DNA from: Acidobacteriaceae bacterium
GTDB lineage: Bacteria > Acidobacteriota > Terriglobia > Terriglobales > Acidobacteriaceae
Assembly (NCBI GenBank): GCA_030039895.1
Contig: JASHUR010000235.1
Coordinates: 1 to 19,089, forward strand
Direction of reading: 5' to 3'
Length of the DNA: 19,089 nt
Part shown: positions 7,547 to 16,097 of the stretch, one piece after another
How positions within the stretch are numbered: the first letter of the stretch is position 1
How the letters are laid out: each line of letters starts with the position of its first letter
Made by a program: the position numbers and the translations under genes
Notes under the pieces: model-generated
Told to the model about the DNA's origin: nothing
What the model saw: only the letters and a program-made list of their open reading frames with translations
Database searches by the model: none

Positions 7547-8607
7547 TGCGTCGATTGTTGGCTGCGGTAATGGCCGCGGTGATTTGGGGAAGCATGCTGT
7601 GCCAGGCGCAGTCGGGACCGGCACAGGAACGGGAGGTCCTGCGAAAAGCGCAGAGGTATGAAGCGGCGAAGCAGCTGGAAGAGGCCAACGAGCTGCTCTC
7701 GGAATATGTACAGCAGTATCCGCGGGCTGTCGCGGTGCTGGTTGAGCTGGGGCAGGTGCAACTCGCACAGGAGCTGAGCGATGACGCGATGCGCTCGTTT
7801 GGCGAGGCACTGGAGATTGATCCGAAGCTGCAAGAGGCACGGGCCGGGGAAGTTAAGGCAGTGGTTGCTTCGGCACTGGCAGACCGTAACGCCGGCGACA
7901 ACAACGGTGCGCTCAGTTGCCTGGTACAGGGCTTGAAGCTGGAGCCGGATTCGGTTGAGCTGCTGCTGGACTTCGGGATCCAGGCGGATGCGATGCAAAT
8001 TTACATCAACGCAGACAAGGCCCTGACGCATGCGCTGGCATTGGAGCCGGGGAACGTCAAGGCAATGTATGCGCTGGCGCATGTGGAGCTGGATGAGCAG
8101 AAGATGAGCCTGGCGCAGGAGCATCTTGAGGAGTACCTGAAATTGCGTCCGGATGATGCGAGCGCGTATTACGGGCTTGGACACCTGCTGCACATGCTGG
8201 ACAAAGAAGACGAGGCCCGCACGGCGCTGGAGCGCTCGATTGCATTGCAGCCGGGACAGACGGAGTCCTATTACGAGCTGGGGGAAATTGCACTTGAGGC
8301 GCACGAGGAGGCAGAAGCCAAGGCTGAGTTCGAAAAGGTACTGACGGTCGACCCGTCGCATGGGGGAGCGCTTACAGGGATGGGCGTCATTGCCTACAGA
8401 GCCAAAGACTATGCCTCTGCCGAGAAATACCTGCGTAGCGCGGTGTTGCACTCACCGGATTATGTGAAGGCGCACCAGGTTTATGCAATGACGCTGGAGA
8501 AGCTGGGGCAGAAGGCGCAGGCGAAGGAAGAGTTTGATGAGGCACAGAGCCTGGCCGCGCAACAGAGCCAGGGCAGCCGGGGGTACCAGCTGCTGACGCC
8601 GCCTTAG
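7546..8607 (+). CDS. Exported tetratricopeptide-repeat protein, second of a pair
   Basis: This 353-residue protein has a signal peptide (MRRLLAAVMAAVIWGSMLCQA|QS) and then about nine TPR units, for example 'AMYALAHVELDEQKMSLAQEHLEEYLKLRPDD' and 'AYYGLGHLLHMLDKEDEARTALERSIALQPG'. The cysteine near the cleavage site lacks a proper lipobox (SMLC), so it is called a type I signal rather than a lipoprotein. The ATG at 7546 shares its A with the TGA of the gene before; a GTG at 7543 is an alternative start. The ribosome site is weak, as expected for coupled translation. It lies 357 bases before the TonB receptor start and may mark the end of the TPR operon, although no hairpin terminator is evident after 8607. 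Confidence 0.82.
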   Translation: MRRLLAAVMAAVIWGSMLCQAQSGPAQEREVLRKAQRYEAAKQLEEANELLSEYVQQYPRAVAVLVELGQVQLAQELSDDAMRSFGEALEIDPKLQEARAGEVKAVVASALADRNAGDNNGALSCLVQGLKLEPDSVELLLDFGIQADAMQIYINADKALTHALALEPGNVKAMYALAHVELDEQKMSLAQEHLEEYLKLRPDDASAYYGLGHLLHMLDKEDEARTALERSIALQPGQTESYYELGEIALEAHEEAEAKAEFEKVLTVDPSHGGALTGMGVIAYRAKDYASAEKYLRSAVLHSPDYVKAHQVYAMTLEKLGQKAQAKEEFDEAQSLAAQQSQGSRGYQLLTPP

Positions 8608-8685
8608 CCGATCGGTGCCCATGGGTCTGTGCGATGTTCTTCCGAGTGCGCGAGGGGGCATTTTGGGGGTGAAATTGCCTTCCGA

Positions 8686-8699
8686 TGTAACCGCTTTAC
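8686..8699. promoter_or_regulatory. Upstream LacI-type operator candidate O1
   Basis: TGTAACCGCTTTAC fits the LacI/GalR-family pattern TGNAANCGNTTNCA except at the last two positions. It ends nine bases before the -35 hexamer and is centred 79 bases upstream of the second operator candidate, a spacing at which looping by a tetrameric repressor is conceivable. Confidence 0.4.
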
Positions 8700-8707
8700 T
8701 AATCTGC

Positions 8708-8735
8708 TTGACAGTCGAACTAACGGGGTGATATT
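8708..8735 (+). promoter_or_regulatory. Sigma-70-like promoter for the TonB-dependent receptor
   Basis: TTGACA (8708-8713) is a perfect -35 hexamer. It is followed after 16 bases by GATATT (8730-8735), which matches four of six -10 positions. Transcription would begin near 8742, giving a leader of about 220 bases. Confidence 0.55.
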
Positions 8736-8764
8736 CGTTCATACCGTCTGAAGTTGCAGTTAAA

Positions 8765-8778
8765 TGTAATCGGTTGCA
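8765..8778. promoter_or_regulatory. LacI-type operator O2
   Basis: TGTAATCGGTTGCA matches TGNAANCGNTTNCA at every defined position. It lies just downstream of the predicted transcription start, where a bound repressor would block elongation or initiation. Its outer half also forms one arm of a 9-bp inverted repeat, ATGTAATCG (8764-8772) with CGATTACAT (8791-8799). Confidence 0.6.
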
Positions 8779-8784
8779 TTGAGA

Positions 8785-8798
8785 TGTCAACGATTACA
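8785..8798. promoter_or_regulatory. LacI-type operator O3
   Basis: TGTCAACGATTACA matches the LacI pattern except for one position in the left half; read on the minus strand it carries the same TGTAATCG core as O2. Its centre is exactly 20 bases from that of O2, about two helical turns, so two dimers would sit on the same face of the DNA. Confidence 0.5.
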
Positions 8799-8953
8799 TG
8801 CGATGGGAACTGCAAGGGCAATGCAAGAGACACGTTAGAAGCAAGAAACAAACCAAGACTAATCAGCAAAAGGCAAGGTTGTCAGCATAGTTGCACAGTG
8901 GGCAGTCGGCGACGTTGAGAGCCACTTTCCACCCGGTGGTTTAGCAGTGCTTT

Positions 8954-8960
8954 CAGGAGG
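8954..8960 (+). promoter_or_regulatory. Ribosome binding site deciding the receptor start
   Basis: CAGGAGG lies four bases before the ATG at 8965. The longer reading from a GTG at 8947 would put this site inside the gene and spoil the signal peptide, so 8965 is the start. Confidence 0.8.
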
Positions 8961-8964
8961 TTGT

Positions 8965-11900
8965 ATGAAAACGATTACGCGCGCGTGGAGATGGACGCTT
9001 CTTGCAATAGCGATTGCGGCCCTTTTCATGCCTTCAACTGAAGCCCAGACGGTATACGGGAGCATCACTGGAACAGTGACCGATCCGTCAGGAGCTGTCA
9101 TCCCCAATGCGAAAATTCAGGCGCAGGAAGAGCAGACCGGAACGACCTTCAACACCGTATCGACGAGTGCCGGCGCATTCAGTTTCCCACAGATGCCCGT
9201 CGGTTCTTATGACGTCACCGTAACAGCTCCGGGATTCAAGGCAACAAAGCTCACCGGAGTCCATGTCGACCTGCAAGTGACGACCTCTGTGCCGATCAAG
9301 CTGCTCGTTGGCACAGCCGTGCAGAGCGTGACGGTCAATGGCAGCGCACTTACACTCCAGACGGCAACCTCCGATGTCACAGGGTCCATTACGCAGGAAC
9401 AATACAACAAGCTGCCGCTCGCGCTCGGCGGCGTGGGTGCGCTCCGCTCTCCGGAGGCCTTCATCTTCCTGCTGCCGGGCAATACAGGCCCCGGGACGAG
9501 CAACAATTCTGATAACGGGGTTTTCTTCAGCAAAATTGCAGGCGGCCAGGACTACGGCGCCGAAGTGCTGATCGATGGTCTTAGTCAGCAGCGCAGTGAA
9601 AACGGCTCGTCGTTCGATGAAGAAGCTCCGTCGGTCGATGCGTTACGCGAATTGACAGTGACGGAGGCCGTGCCTCCGGCTGAGTACAACCGCACGACAG
9701 GCGGAATTGAGAACTTTGCTACCAAGAGCGGCTCAAATACCTACCACGGCAGCGCATATGACATTTTCCGCAACACGGACCTTGATGCGAATTTGTGGTT
9801 CAACAATGGTTATCGTGTGGAAAACTGCACCGGAACCAATGACACTGCAGCCTGCCGAGCGACATACGCGACTCCTGTCGACCAGAAGAACGACTACGGC
9901 GTGACTTTAGGCGGCCCTGTATGGGTCCCCAAAGTGTACAACGGCCATGACAAGCTCTTTTTCTTTTTCTCCTGGGAGCAGCTGCACTACAACCTTGGGG
10001 CGACGACGACTACGACAGTTCCAACATCGCAGGAGTTGTCCGGGGACTTTTCCAATCCTGCTTTTTACAACACCAGCAATATTGTAGGAACCAATCCATG
10101 CGATGGAACACCCGTTTACCAGGGTGAGATTTTCGATCCTTCGACTACCCGCACAGTGAATGGCGTCGAGTGCCGCACGGCATTTGCAGGCAATAAAATT
10201 CCCAAGCAGGATTTTTCGCCAGCGGCTCTGAATGCATTGAGCTATTTCCCAGGGCCAACAAACAGCGCTGTGTTCAATAACTTCAACTTTTCCAGTGTTT
10301 CGCCAATTACGAACACGACATATACCGTGCGGATCGATGCGAACATCACGCAGAAGAGCCACTTGTGGAGTTCCTACAGTTCACGCGACAACAACCGCGT
10401 GTCCGGGACGCCACAGATTCTGCCCTATCCGATTGATCCGAATACCTGGAAACAGGATTTTGAGACACACTTCTGGCGTTTGGGCTGGGACTACAGCTTT
10501 ACGCCGAGCCTTCTGAACCACTTGATTATCGGCTCCAACCGGAGCAACAGCATCAACTACGCATTTCCGATTTTCCAGAAGATCAACTATACGCAGAAGA
10601 TCGGCATCGGCAATGCCGACAGCTATAACTTTCCGCAGTTCACAAACGGAATTACGGCCAATGAAGGAAACCCTGCGCAGAATGATGACAATATCGATAG
10701 CGGCCTGCGCCTAGTGGAGAGTGTTAACTGGCAGAAGGGCGCCCATAACCTTACATTCGGAACCGACATCCGTTATCAGCAGTATTCTCCCATTGACGGC
10801 AATTCGCCTGTCCTTAACTTCTGCGGTGCGCAGACGTCGGCGTATGTCGGATCCAGCAATAATGGAAACGGCCTGGCCAGTGAACTGCTGGGAGATGCCT
10901 GCGGGGGCAGTCAGAACGTTTATTCACACCAGTCGCGCTGGATTTCGTGGTACTACTCCGGCTATGCGCAGGACAACTGGAGGGTCACTCCAAATCTCAC
11001 GTTAAACCTGGGCGTGAACTACAGCGTGGATAAGCCGCGGCATGAGGCGCAGAATTTTACGTCCAACTTCAGCCCGACGGCGATTGATCCTGAATACGGC
11101 GTTCCCGGAGCGCTGGTGTTCGGAACAGAGTGCAATGGATGCAACACTGCATGGGCCGACACCTATTACAAAGACATAGGGCCACGCGTCGGCTTTGCCT
11201 ACTCTCCGCCCTGGCTTCAGAATACGACGGTTATCCATGGCGCCGGCGGAATCATCTATGGCCCGCTGCAGTACGACGATTTCGGCGGATCGATGAACGC
11301 CGGTTATAAGTCGAGCCCGGTCTTCCCTTCAAAGAACGGCTTTGATCCGTCGTTCCAGATCGACTCCGGATATCCGTCCTTCCCGTCTCCTCCGATACTT
11401 GATCCGGGCTTGTATAACGGCACCTATCTGCCCGGCTCTTATATTGAGAAGACTGCAGGCAGGCCAGCAGCGGTCTACGAATGGGATTTGCAGGTGCAGC
11501 AACAGGTGGTCCGGAACCTGATCATGAGTATCGGGTACGTCGGCAGCGCTGCGCAGAACCTGCAGGCCAACAACCAGAACATCAACAACGTTCCTTACAA
11601 CAAGGAGTTTTCTACCGGCGGAAATACTCTGAACGCGCATTTACTGAACAATCCCTACGGTGTGCCAACTCCCTTTGCGGGTTACTTCAATCTGTGGGGC
11701 GACGGCATCACGATCCAACAGGCACTGCGGCCTTTCCCGCAGTATGACTTCATCGATTCCGGATGCTGTCTACAGTCGACCGGACACTCGAGCTATAACG
11801 CGATGCTTGTTTCGCTGCGGGGCGCGTTCAAGAACCTCACCATGCAGGCGTCGTATACCTGGGCGAAGAACCTGAACGACAACGACAGCGCGCTGCCTAA

Positions 11901-12651
11901 TACGAACCCCGGTCAGCCGCAGGTCCAAAATCCCGCTGATCTTCGTCAGGAGAAGGCGATCAGCATTCAGGACATTCCGAACACGTTTGTCATCAGTTAC
12001 CTTTATCACCTGCCGGCGGGGAAGGACCAGCGTTTCTTCAGCAGTGGCCCAGCCAGCTACGTACTGGGCGGATGGCAGGTCGGAGGCATCCAGCGGTACC
12101 AGAGTGGCGAACCGCTTGAATTCTGCTGCGCATCGGGCATCCCGGGTTGGGAGCAATCAATTTACTACACCCTGGTGCCTAGTGTGCCAATCGAGAGCGC
12201 TGTTTACCGGAGCGGATGGAAAAACATTAATCCGTTCAATACTTCACAGGGAACTGATCCGAAGACCAACAGCTTCTTTAACGGATCGGACACGAATGGC
12301 GCGGCTGCGTATATAAGCGGTTCTGCTCCGATTGCCTTCCACGATCAGGTTGCCGAAATAAACCGGCTGAACTCAGAGCCCGGAAACAACCTGCCTTACA
12401 AGCTTGGCAACGTGCCTCGCGTGACGAATATACGAATGCCGGCGTGGACGAATGAGGACTTCAGCATCATCAAGGAGACTCCTATCAGGGAGAGCCTGAC
12501 GTTTGAGCTGAAGTTTGACTTGCTGAATGCATTTAACCGACATATGTTCGGCGCGCCGGATACCAATCCCGCCGATTACCTATACGGTGTACCGACATAT
12601 ACGGCAAATAGTCCACGGAACATTCAGATAACCGGAACCCTCAGATTCTAG
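8965..12651 (+). CDS. TonB-dependent receptor of the Oar-like type with carboxypeptidase-regulatory-like domain
   Basis: This outer-membrane protein has 1228 residues. A signal peptide (1-27, TEA|QT) is followed by a carboxypeptidase-regulatory-like beta-sandwich at about 31-110 (GSITGTVTDPSGAVIPNAKIQAQ ... GSYDVTVTAPGF). A plug domain lies at about 125-270, with 'GAEVLIDGLSQQ', 'ALRELTVTEAVPPAEYNRTTGGIENFATKSGSNTYHGSAY' recognisable. The rest is a long beta-barrel rich in aromatic residues and NG/DG turns, ending in ITGTLRF; a terminal phenylalanine is the usual barrel-assembly signal. Acidobacteria carry many such receptors, usually next to glycan-degrading enzymes, and they are thought to import oligosaccharides or other large nutrients with energy from TonB. 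The substrate is not visible; the convergent arabinofuranosidase operon suggests hemicellulose fragments. The gene has its own promoter with LacI-type operators, and an intrinsic terminator follows. Confidence 0.9.
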   Translation: MKTITRAWRWTLLAIAIAALFMPSTEAQTVYGSITGTVTDPSGAVIPNAKIQAQEEQTGTTFNTVSTSAGAFSFPQMPVGSYDVTVTAPGFKATKLTGVHVDLQVTTSVPIKLLVGTAVQSVTVNGSALTLQTATSDVTGSITQEQYNKLPLALGGVGALRSPEAFIFLLPGNTGPGTSNNSDNGVFFSKIAGGQDYGAEVLIDGLSQQRSENGSSFDEEAPSVDALRELTVTEAVPPAEYNRTTGGIENFATKSGSNTYHGSAYDIFRNTDLDANLWFNNGYRVENCTGTNDTAACRATYATPVDQKNDYGVTLGGPVWVPKVYNGHDKLFFFFSWEQLHYNLGATTTTTVPTSQELSGDFSNPAFYNTSNIVGTNPCDGTPVYQGEIFDPSTTRTVNGVECRTAFAGNKIPKQDFSPAALNALSYFPGPTNSAVFNNFNFSSVSPITNTTYTVRIDANITQKSHLWSSYSSRDNNRVSGTPQILPYPIDPNTWKQDFETHFWRLGWDYSFTPSLLNHLIIGSNRSNSINYAFPIFQKINYTQKIGIGNADSYNFPQFTNGITANEGNPAQNDDNIDSGLRLVESVNWQKGAHNLTFGTDIRYQQYSPIDGNSPVLNFCGAQTSAYVGSSNNGNGLASELLGDACGGSQNVYSHQSRWISWYYSGYAQDNWRVTPNLTLNLGVNYSVDKPRHEAQNFTSNFSPTAIDPEYGVPGALVFGTECNGCNTAWADTYYKDIGPRVGFAYSPPWLQNTTVIHGAGGIIYGPLQYDDFGGSMNAGYKSSPVFPSKNGFDPSFQIDSGYPSFPSPPILDPGLYNGTYLPGSYIEKTAGRPAAVYEWDLQVQQQVVRNLIMSIGYVGSAAQNLQANNQNINNVPYNKEFSTGGNTLNAHLLNNPYGVPTPFAGYFNLWGDGITIQQALRPFPQYDFIDSGCCLQSTGHSSYNAMLVSLRGAFKNLTMQASYTWAKNLNDNDSALPNTNPGQPQVQNPADLRQEKAISIQDIPNTFVISYLYHLPAGKDQRFFSSGPASYVLGGWQVGGIQRYQSGEPLEFCCASGIPGWEQSIYYTLVPSVPIESAVYRSGWKNINPFNTSQGTDPKTNSFFNGSDTNGAAAYISGSAPIAFHDQVAEINRLNSEPGNNLPYKLGNVPRVTNIRMPAWTNEDFSIIKETPIRESLTFELKFDLLNAFNRHMFGAPDTNPADYLYGVPTYTANSPRNIQITGTLRF

Positions 12652-12673
12652 GTCCGGGTCGAGGATGATGAAA

Positions 12674-12711
12674 GCGGCGGTACTAGCCTCCGGTGCCGCC
12701 GCGAATTTTTT
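12674..12711 (+). terminator. Intrinsic terminator of the TonB-dependent receptor gene
   Basis: GCGGCGGTAC (12674-12683) pairs with GTGCCGCCGC (12693-12702) over ten base pairs, including one G-U, around a nine-base loop. GAA and then six T (12706-12711) follow. It begins 22 bases after the stop codon at 12651. The minus strand lacks a T run after the stem, so it works for the receptor transcript only. Confidence 0.85.
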
Positions 12712-12758
12712 GCCGGTCTGAGATTGTGCGGGATCACTACCTTGCTTCCACACCAGCG

Positions 12759-14915
12759 TTAATTTCCAGATGCCGCAACCCACTTTTTCCATAGGGCGGG
12801 GTCGGAGAGCATCTTGATATAAACGCCGCCGACGACAGATCGCGCCTGGAAGCCGACCTGTGCTCCGGTGACAGTGTCGAACCAATCGCTGAGGGGCACG
12901 CGCGTCGGCGACTCTGTCATATATAAGTAGAGCGGGTCAATAAGCGCGGCGAAGTCCTTCTGATTGTCCGCGAGCGTTGCAGTCCAGACGGACCAGTCGA
13001 GCTTGGTGTAGGTCTTGCGGTAGTCGAGGGGAAGGCCGAACTTGTTCTGATGTGTGAGGTAGAAGCGAACCTCGGACTGCGCAAGCGACGGCGGGAAAAG
13101 GTCGAGGCCGAGGATGCTGTTCCAGACAAGGTTGTATTTCTGGCTCCAGGTGCCGGGGAGGTTGAAGGCCAGGCGCGTATGGTCTCCGTCGGCGGCCATG
13201 CGCATCCACTGATCGGCCATGCGCTGCGCGGTGTGGTGGTAGTCAGAGTAGACATCATTCTTGCCCAGCATTTTTGCCATCTGCGCATAGCTGCCGAGGG
13301 CGAGGATGGCCTTGAGCGAGAGGTTCGCGTTGTGGGCGAGATGGCCGGCGAAGTCGTCAGTGCTGAGCTGATTTTTTGGATCCAGTCCGTTGGCGCGCAA
13401 GTATTCTGCCCAACGGGTAAGCAGCGGCCAGTATTGCCCGGCAAAGTTGGCGTTACCTTCCGCATGCGCGATGGCATTGAAGAGGATGAGCATGTTGCCG
13501 CTCTCCTCGACGGGCATCTGGTCCTGTTCCGACTGTTCGCCGCCGCCGTAAACCTGGCCGTTGGCCAGCGGGTAGGTTCCGAGGTCGTGCGGCGCGAAAG
13601 GCCACGGCCAGCGCGGGAGGCCAGCGTATTCCATGACGGGGCGGAGCTGCGCCTCAAGCAATTTGGGATTGAAGAGCAGGAAGAATGGTGCAGTCGGGTA
13701 GGTCACGTCGACGGTGTCGATGCAACCGTTGCTGAAGTTTTCCTTGGAGAAGAGCAGTGGAGTGTCATCGATGTCGGCGACGAGCTTGTTGGCGGCAAGT
13801 GTTTGCCGGTAAGCGAGGACGGCGAGCTGCGCGTAGTGCGGGCCGCCGGCGTTGGTTAGATCGGTGACTATGTTGCGATCGAATGTGACGGAGCGAGCGA
13901 GCAGGGAGCTTTCCTGATGCTCAGCGGCCTCGAGCATCTGGGCAAAGGTCATGCCGTTGCGACGCCAGTATCCCGTGAGCTGCCTATGCAGGAACTCTAT
14001 GGACTCGATGTCGTCGTAGGCGAGCATAACTTGACGCGTGACGGGAGTTGCCGCGACCTGGCCGAGATCGAAGCGAACGACCATAAGGGGAAGGTCGAGG
14101 CGCGGCGCTCGGGGCATGTTGAGGTCGTCGCTGTCGGCAATGGTGCCGGTGGAGACGTCGTGGTTGCGTTCGCGCCATCCGATGGTAGCGGTCTGCATGC
14201 CGGGCTGCGAGGGTACGGCGACGTCGGCCCAGCCCCAGTCGATGCGCAGATTGTCTCCGGCCTTCGCGAGTACCTGCTGCGAGGTGGTGCCCATGTGCAT
14301 TACGGTGAGATCGCCGACGCGGCTGGTGCCCCAGACGACAGGCTCCTGATCATTGTCGACGGCGAGGTTGGCCGAAGCGTCGAAGTAGAGCTGCACGAAG
14401 TGGCTTTGGCCGTCAGTGGAGCGAACGGACCAGGTGAGATAAGTGAGCGGACGCGAGAGAACATCAAGGTCCTGCGGGAGGCACGGCGTAAAGAAAGTAG
14501 CGGTGAGATGAACGCCGGAGCCTTCAAAGTCGTAGATGGTGCGCGTGGGCCAGATGGCGCGCGAAATCTGGGGGATGGGTGGCGCAATGCGGTCATCGCC
14601 CATGAAACGGAAGGTCTTGCCGTCGATACGGATGAAGCCGTCCAGTTGCTGTGGGGTCCCGGTCCAGTGACGCGTGGGGCCGTCGTAGAGATTGTCATTG
14701 AATGACCAGATGCTGAAGTAGGGGTCGTGCGCCACGAGCGGAGTGGCCGGAGTGCGCGCGGTGATGGGTTGCGGCTGCTGCGCGAGAACGGATGGCGCGG
14801 CGAAAGAGAGCAGCGCGAAGGCGCAGAAAATGAGCCGCGCACGAGGCGCGGCTGTAGAGGAGGGTTGGCAGAGAGGAATGAGATGCGCGGCGAGAGAGGC
14901 TTTTGATTTCATCAT
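12759..14915 (-). CDS. Exported DUF4964/DUF5127/DUF4965/DUF1793 protein, glutaminase A-like
   Basis: This 718-residue protein has a signal peptide (cleavage near 45, VLA|QQ). Its beginning, 'TPATPLVAHDPYFSIWSFNDNLYDGPTRHWTGTPQQLDGFIRIDGK' (about 56-100), is the DUF4964 signature. A beta-rich DUF5127 region to about 340 and helical DUF4965/DUF1793 regions follow (GPHYAQLAVLAYRQTLAANKL; GQYWPLLTRWAEYLRANGLDP; KYNLVWNSILGLDLFP). This domain order is that of the fungal extracellular glutaminase GtaA and its many bacterial homologues. The helical half resembles (alpha/alpha)6 glycosidase barrels. The gene starts three bases after the stop of the hydrolase gene upstream, so it is in one operon with two glycoside hydrolases. 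That context makes a carbohydrate substrate as plausible as glutamine; the annotation 'glutaminase' should be read as a family name only. MM at the start gives two possible initiators, 14915 and 14912. Confidence 0.8.
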   Translation of the reverse strand: MMKSKASLAAHLIPLCQPSSTAAPRARLIFCAFALLSFAAPSVLAQQPQPITARTPATPLVAHDPYFSIWSFNDNLYDGPTRHWTGTPQQLDGFIRIDGKTFRFMGDDRIAPPIPQISRAIWPTRTIYDFEGSGVHLTATFFTPCLPQDLDVLSRPLTYLTWSVRSTDGQSHFVQLYFDASANLAVDNDQEPVVWGTSRVGDLTVMHMGTTSQQVLAKAGDNLRIDWGWADVAVPSQPGMQTATIGWRERNHDVSTGTIADSDDLNMPRAPRLDLPLMVVRFDLGQVAATPVTRQVMLAYDDIESIEFLHRQLTGYWRRNGMTFAQMLEAAEHQESSLLARSVTFDRNIVTDLTNAGGPHYAQLAVLAYRQTLAANKLVADIDDTPLLFSKENFSNGCIDTVDVTYPTAPFFLLFNPKLLEAQLRPVMEYAGLPRWPWPFAPHDLGTYPLANGQVYGGGEQSEQDQMPVEESGNMLILFNAIAHAEGNANFAGQYWPLLTRWAEYLRANGLDPKNQLSTDDFAGHLAHNANLSLKAILALGSYAQMAKMLGKNDVYSDYHHTAQRMADQWMRMAADGDHTRLAFNLPGTWSQKYNLVWNSILGLDLFPPSLAQSEVRFYLTHQNKFGLPLDYRKTYTKLDWSVWTATLADNQKDFAALIDPLYLYMTESPTRVPLSDWFDTVTGAQVGFQARSVVGGVYIKMLSDPALWKKWVAASGN

Positions 14916-14918
14916 GCT

Positions 14919-16064
14919 TTACTGTTCGACTCCGGTTGCGTTGCGAATGATTTCAAGTTCGCGCTGGCGGTAGGGTTTTCCGTTGGGATAGAAGATGTCG
15001 TGAAACCAGACGGGCGGCTGTTCGAGAACATAGGGCCGCTGCCAGGAATCCCACGGCAGATAGGTTTGCGTTTTTCCGGCAACGAACCCCCAGTTGATGG
15101 CTCCGACACGATAGCGCTTAGCGATCGGGATGATGGTGTCAAAGAGACTGCCGACCCCGCGCGCCATATATTCAGTACAAATGATAGGACGATGGTACTG
15201 TTCAAGATCCTTGACGCGCTGCTCAAAGTCCTCCGGCCAGCCATAGTTGTGGAAGGTGATGATGTCGGACTCGCTGATCTGGATTTTGGCCATGGGCGAG
15301 AGGGCCTGGAACGATGACCAGTCGCCCTGCCAGATGCCGCTGGTGAGCGGCTGCGTGGGGTGCTCGGCGCGCGCCCAGGCGAAAACCTGCGGAAGAAGAT
15401 TGAGGACGAGAGCGACCTTGTTGGGCGGTTCCTCTTTGCCGTAGGAGCCCTGGTTGGTATTGTCAGGTTCGTTCCAGATGTCCCAGGCGAGGATGCGAGG
15501 ATCATTGGCGAAGGCACCAATGACTCCCTGAACGTAGGCTTTGAGGCGCGGGTATTGCGCGGGGTCAGTGAGCGCGGCGCGGCCGGGGCTTTGCACCCAA
15601 CCGGAGTTATGCACGCCGGGGATGGGTGGGTGTTGCGGGCCGAGTTTCGGGTTGGGATCCCAGCAGGAGTCAAAAAGCACGAAGATGGGGCGGATGTGAT
15701 GGCGCGCGGCGATGGTGAGGAAGATGTTGATGCGGCGCTGGAAGCCTTCGGGGTCCTGCTTCCATAACAGATCGTGAAGAAAGACACGCATAGTATTCAT
15801 GCCGAGGCCCTGCGCCCAGCCGAGTTCTCGGTCGATCTCTTTGGGATCGAAGGTAGCGGCCTGCCACATCTCAAGCTGATTGATGGCGTCGTCGGGGATG
15901 TAGTCAGAGCCTACAGGCCAAGGCTGCTTTGCATACCAGGCATTGGCTTTAGCCTCGGACCATCGCTGCTGGCCGAGTGCTGGTATGGCGACGATGCACA
16001 GCAGCAGAAGAGAAAGAAGCGCTGTAAGGCAGCGAAGCATGGGTGATTCATTTGCAGTCTTCAT
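14919..16064 (-). CDS. Exported clan GH-A glycoside hydrolase, GH5-like
   Basis: This 381-residue protein has a signal peptide (ALG|QQ, about residue 31) and a single (beta/alpha)8-type domain. The acid/base glutamate is E199 in ILAWDIWNEPDN, and the nucleophile is probably E298 in RPIICTEYMAR, the two-glutamate arrangement of retaining clan GH-A enzymes. Other recognisable strands are MNTMRVFLHDLLW (89-101) and RPIFVLFDSCWD (125-136). Homologues are often annotated as cellulase-family hydrolase or 1,4-beta-xylanase; the actual linkage is not decided by sequence alone. It lies 33 bases after the GH51 gene and 3 before the DUF4964 gene. The start at 16064 has AGGA about 11 bases upstream; M9 at 16040 would also give a good signal peptide. 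Confidence 0.8.
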   Translation of the reverse strand: MKTANESPMLRCLTALLSLLLLCIVAIPALGQQRWSEAKANAWYAKQPWPVGSDYIPDDAINQLEMWQAATFDPKEIDRELGWAQGLGMNTMRVFLHDLLWKQDPEGFQRRINIFLTIAARHHIRPIFVLFDSCWDPNPKLGPQHPPIPGVHNSGWVQSPGRAALTDPAQYPRLKAYVQGVIGAFANDPRILAWDIWNEPDNTNQGSYGKEEPPNKVALVLNLLPQVFAWARAEHPTQPLTSGIWQGDWSSFQALSPMAKIQISESDIITFHNYGWPEDFEQRVKDLEQYHRPIICTEYMARGVGSLFDTIIPIAKRYRVGAINWGFVAGKTQTYLPWDSWQRPYVLEQPPVWFHDIFYPNGKPYRQRELEIIRNATGVEQ

Positions 16065-16097
16065 GGCGCTGATGGTCCTGTGGCGATGACGCCGGGG

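Larger units (their letters stand above)
8608..8964 (+). promoter_or_regulatory. Long regulatory region upstream of the TonB-dependent receptor
   Basis: This stretch has no convincing reading frame. It contains a sigma-70-like promoter, three LacI-type operator candidates and then an A-rich leader of about 165 bases (8800-8964) with a small CCAC/GTGG hairpin at 8929-8939 just before the ribosome site. It separates the TPR pair from the receptor gene and shows that the receptor has its own regulated promoter. Confidence 0.65.

Noticed and set aside
7435..8451. A 338-residue open frame on the - strand over the TPR genes
   Set aside because: It is the antisense shadow of repeat-rich genes, is full of L, R and Q, and shows no domain or ribosome site.
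8764..8799. A 36-base inverted repeat (ATGTAATCG and CGATTACAT) as a transcription terminator
   Set aside because: It lies downstream of a good promoter, has no T run, and each half separately matches a LacI-type operator, so a protein-binding role fits better.
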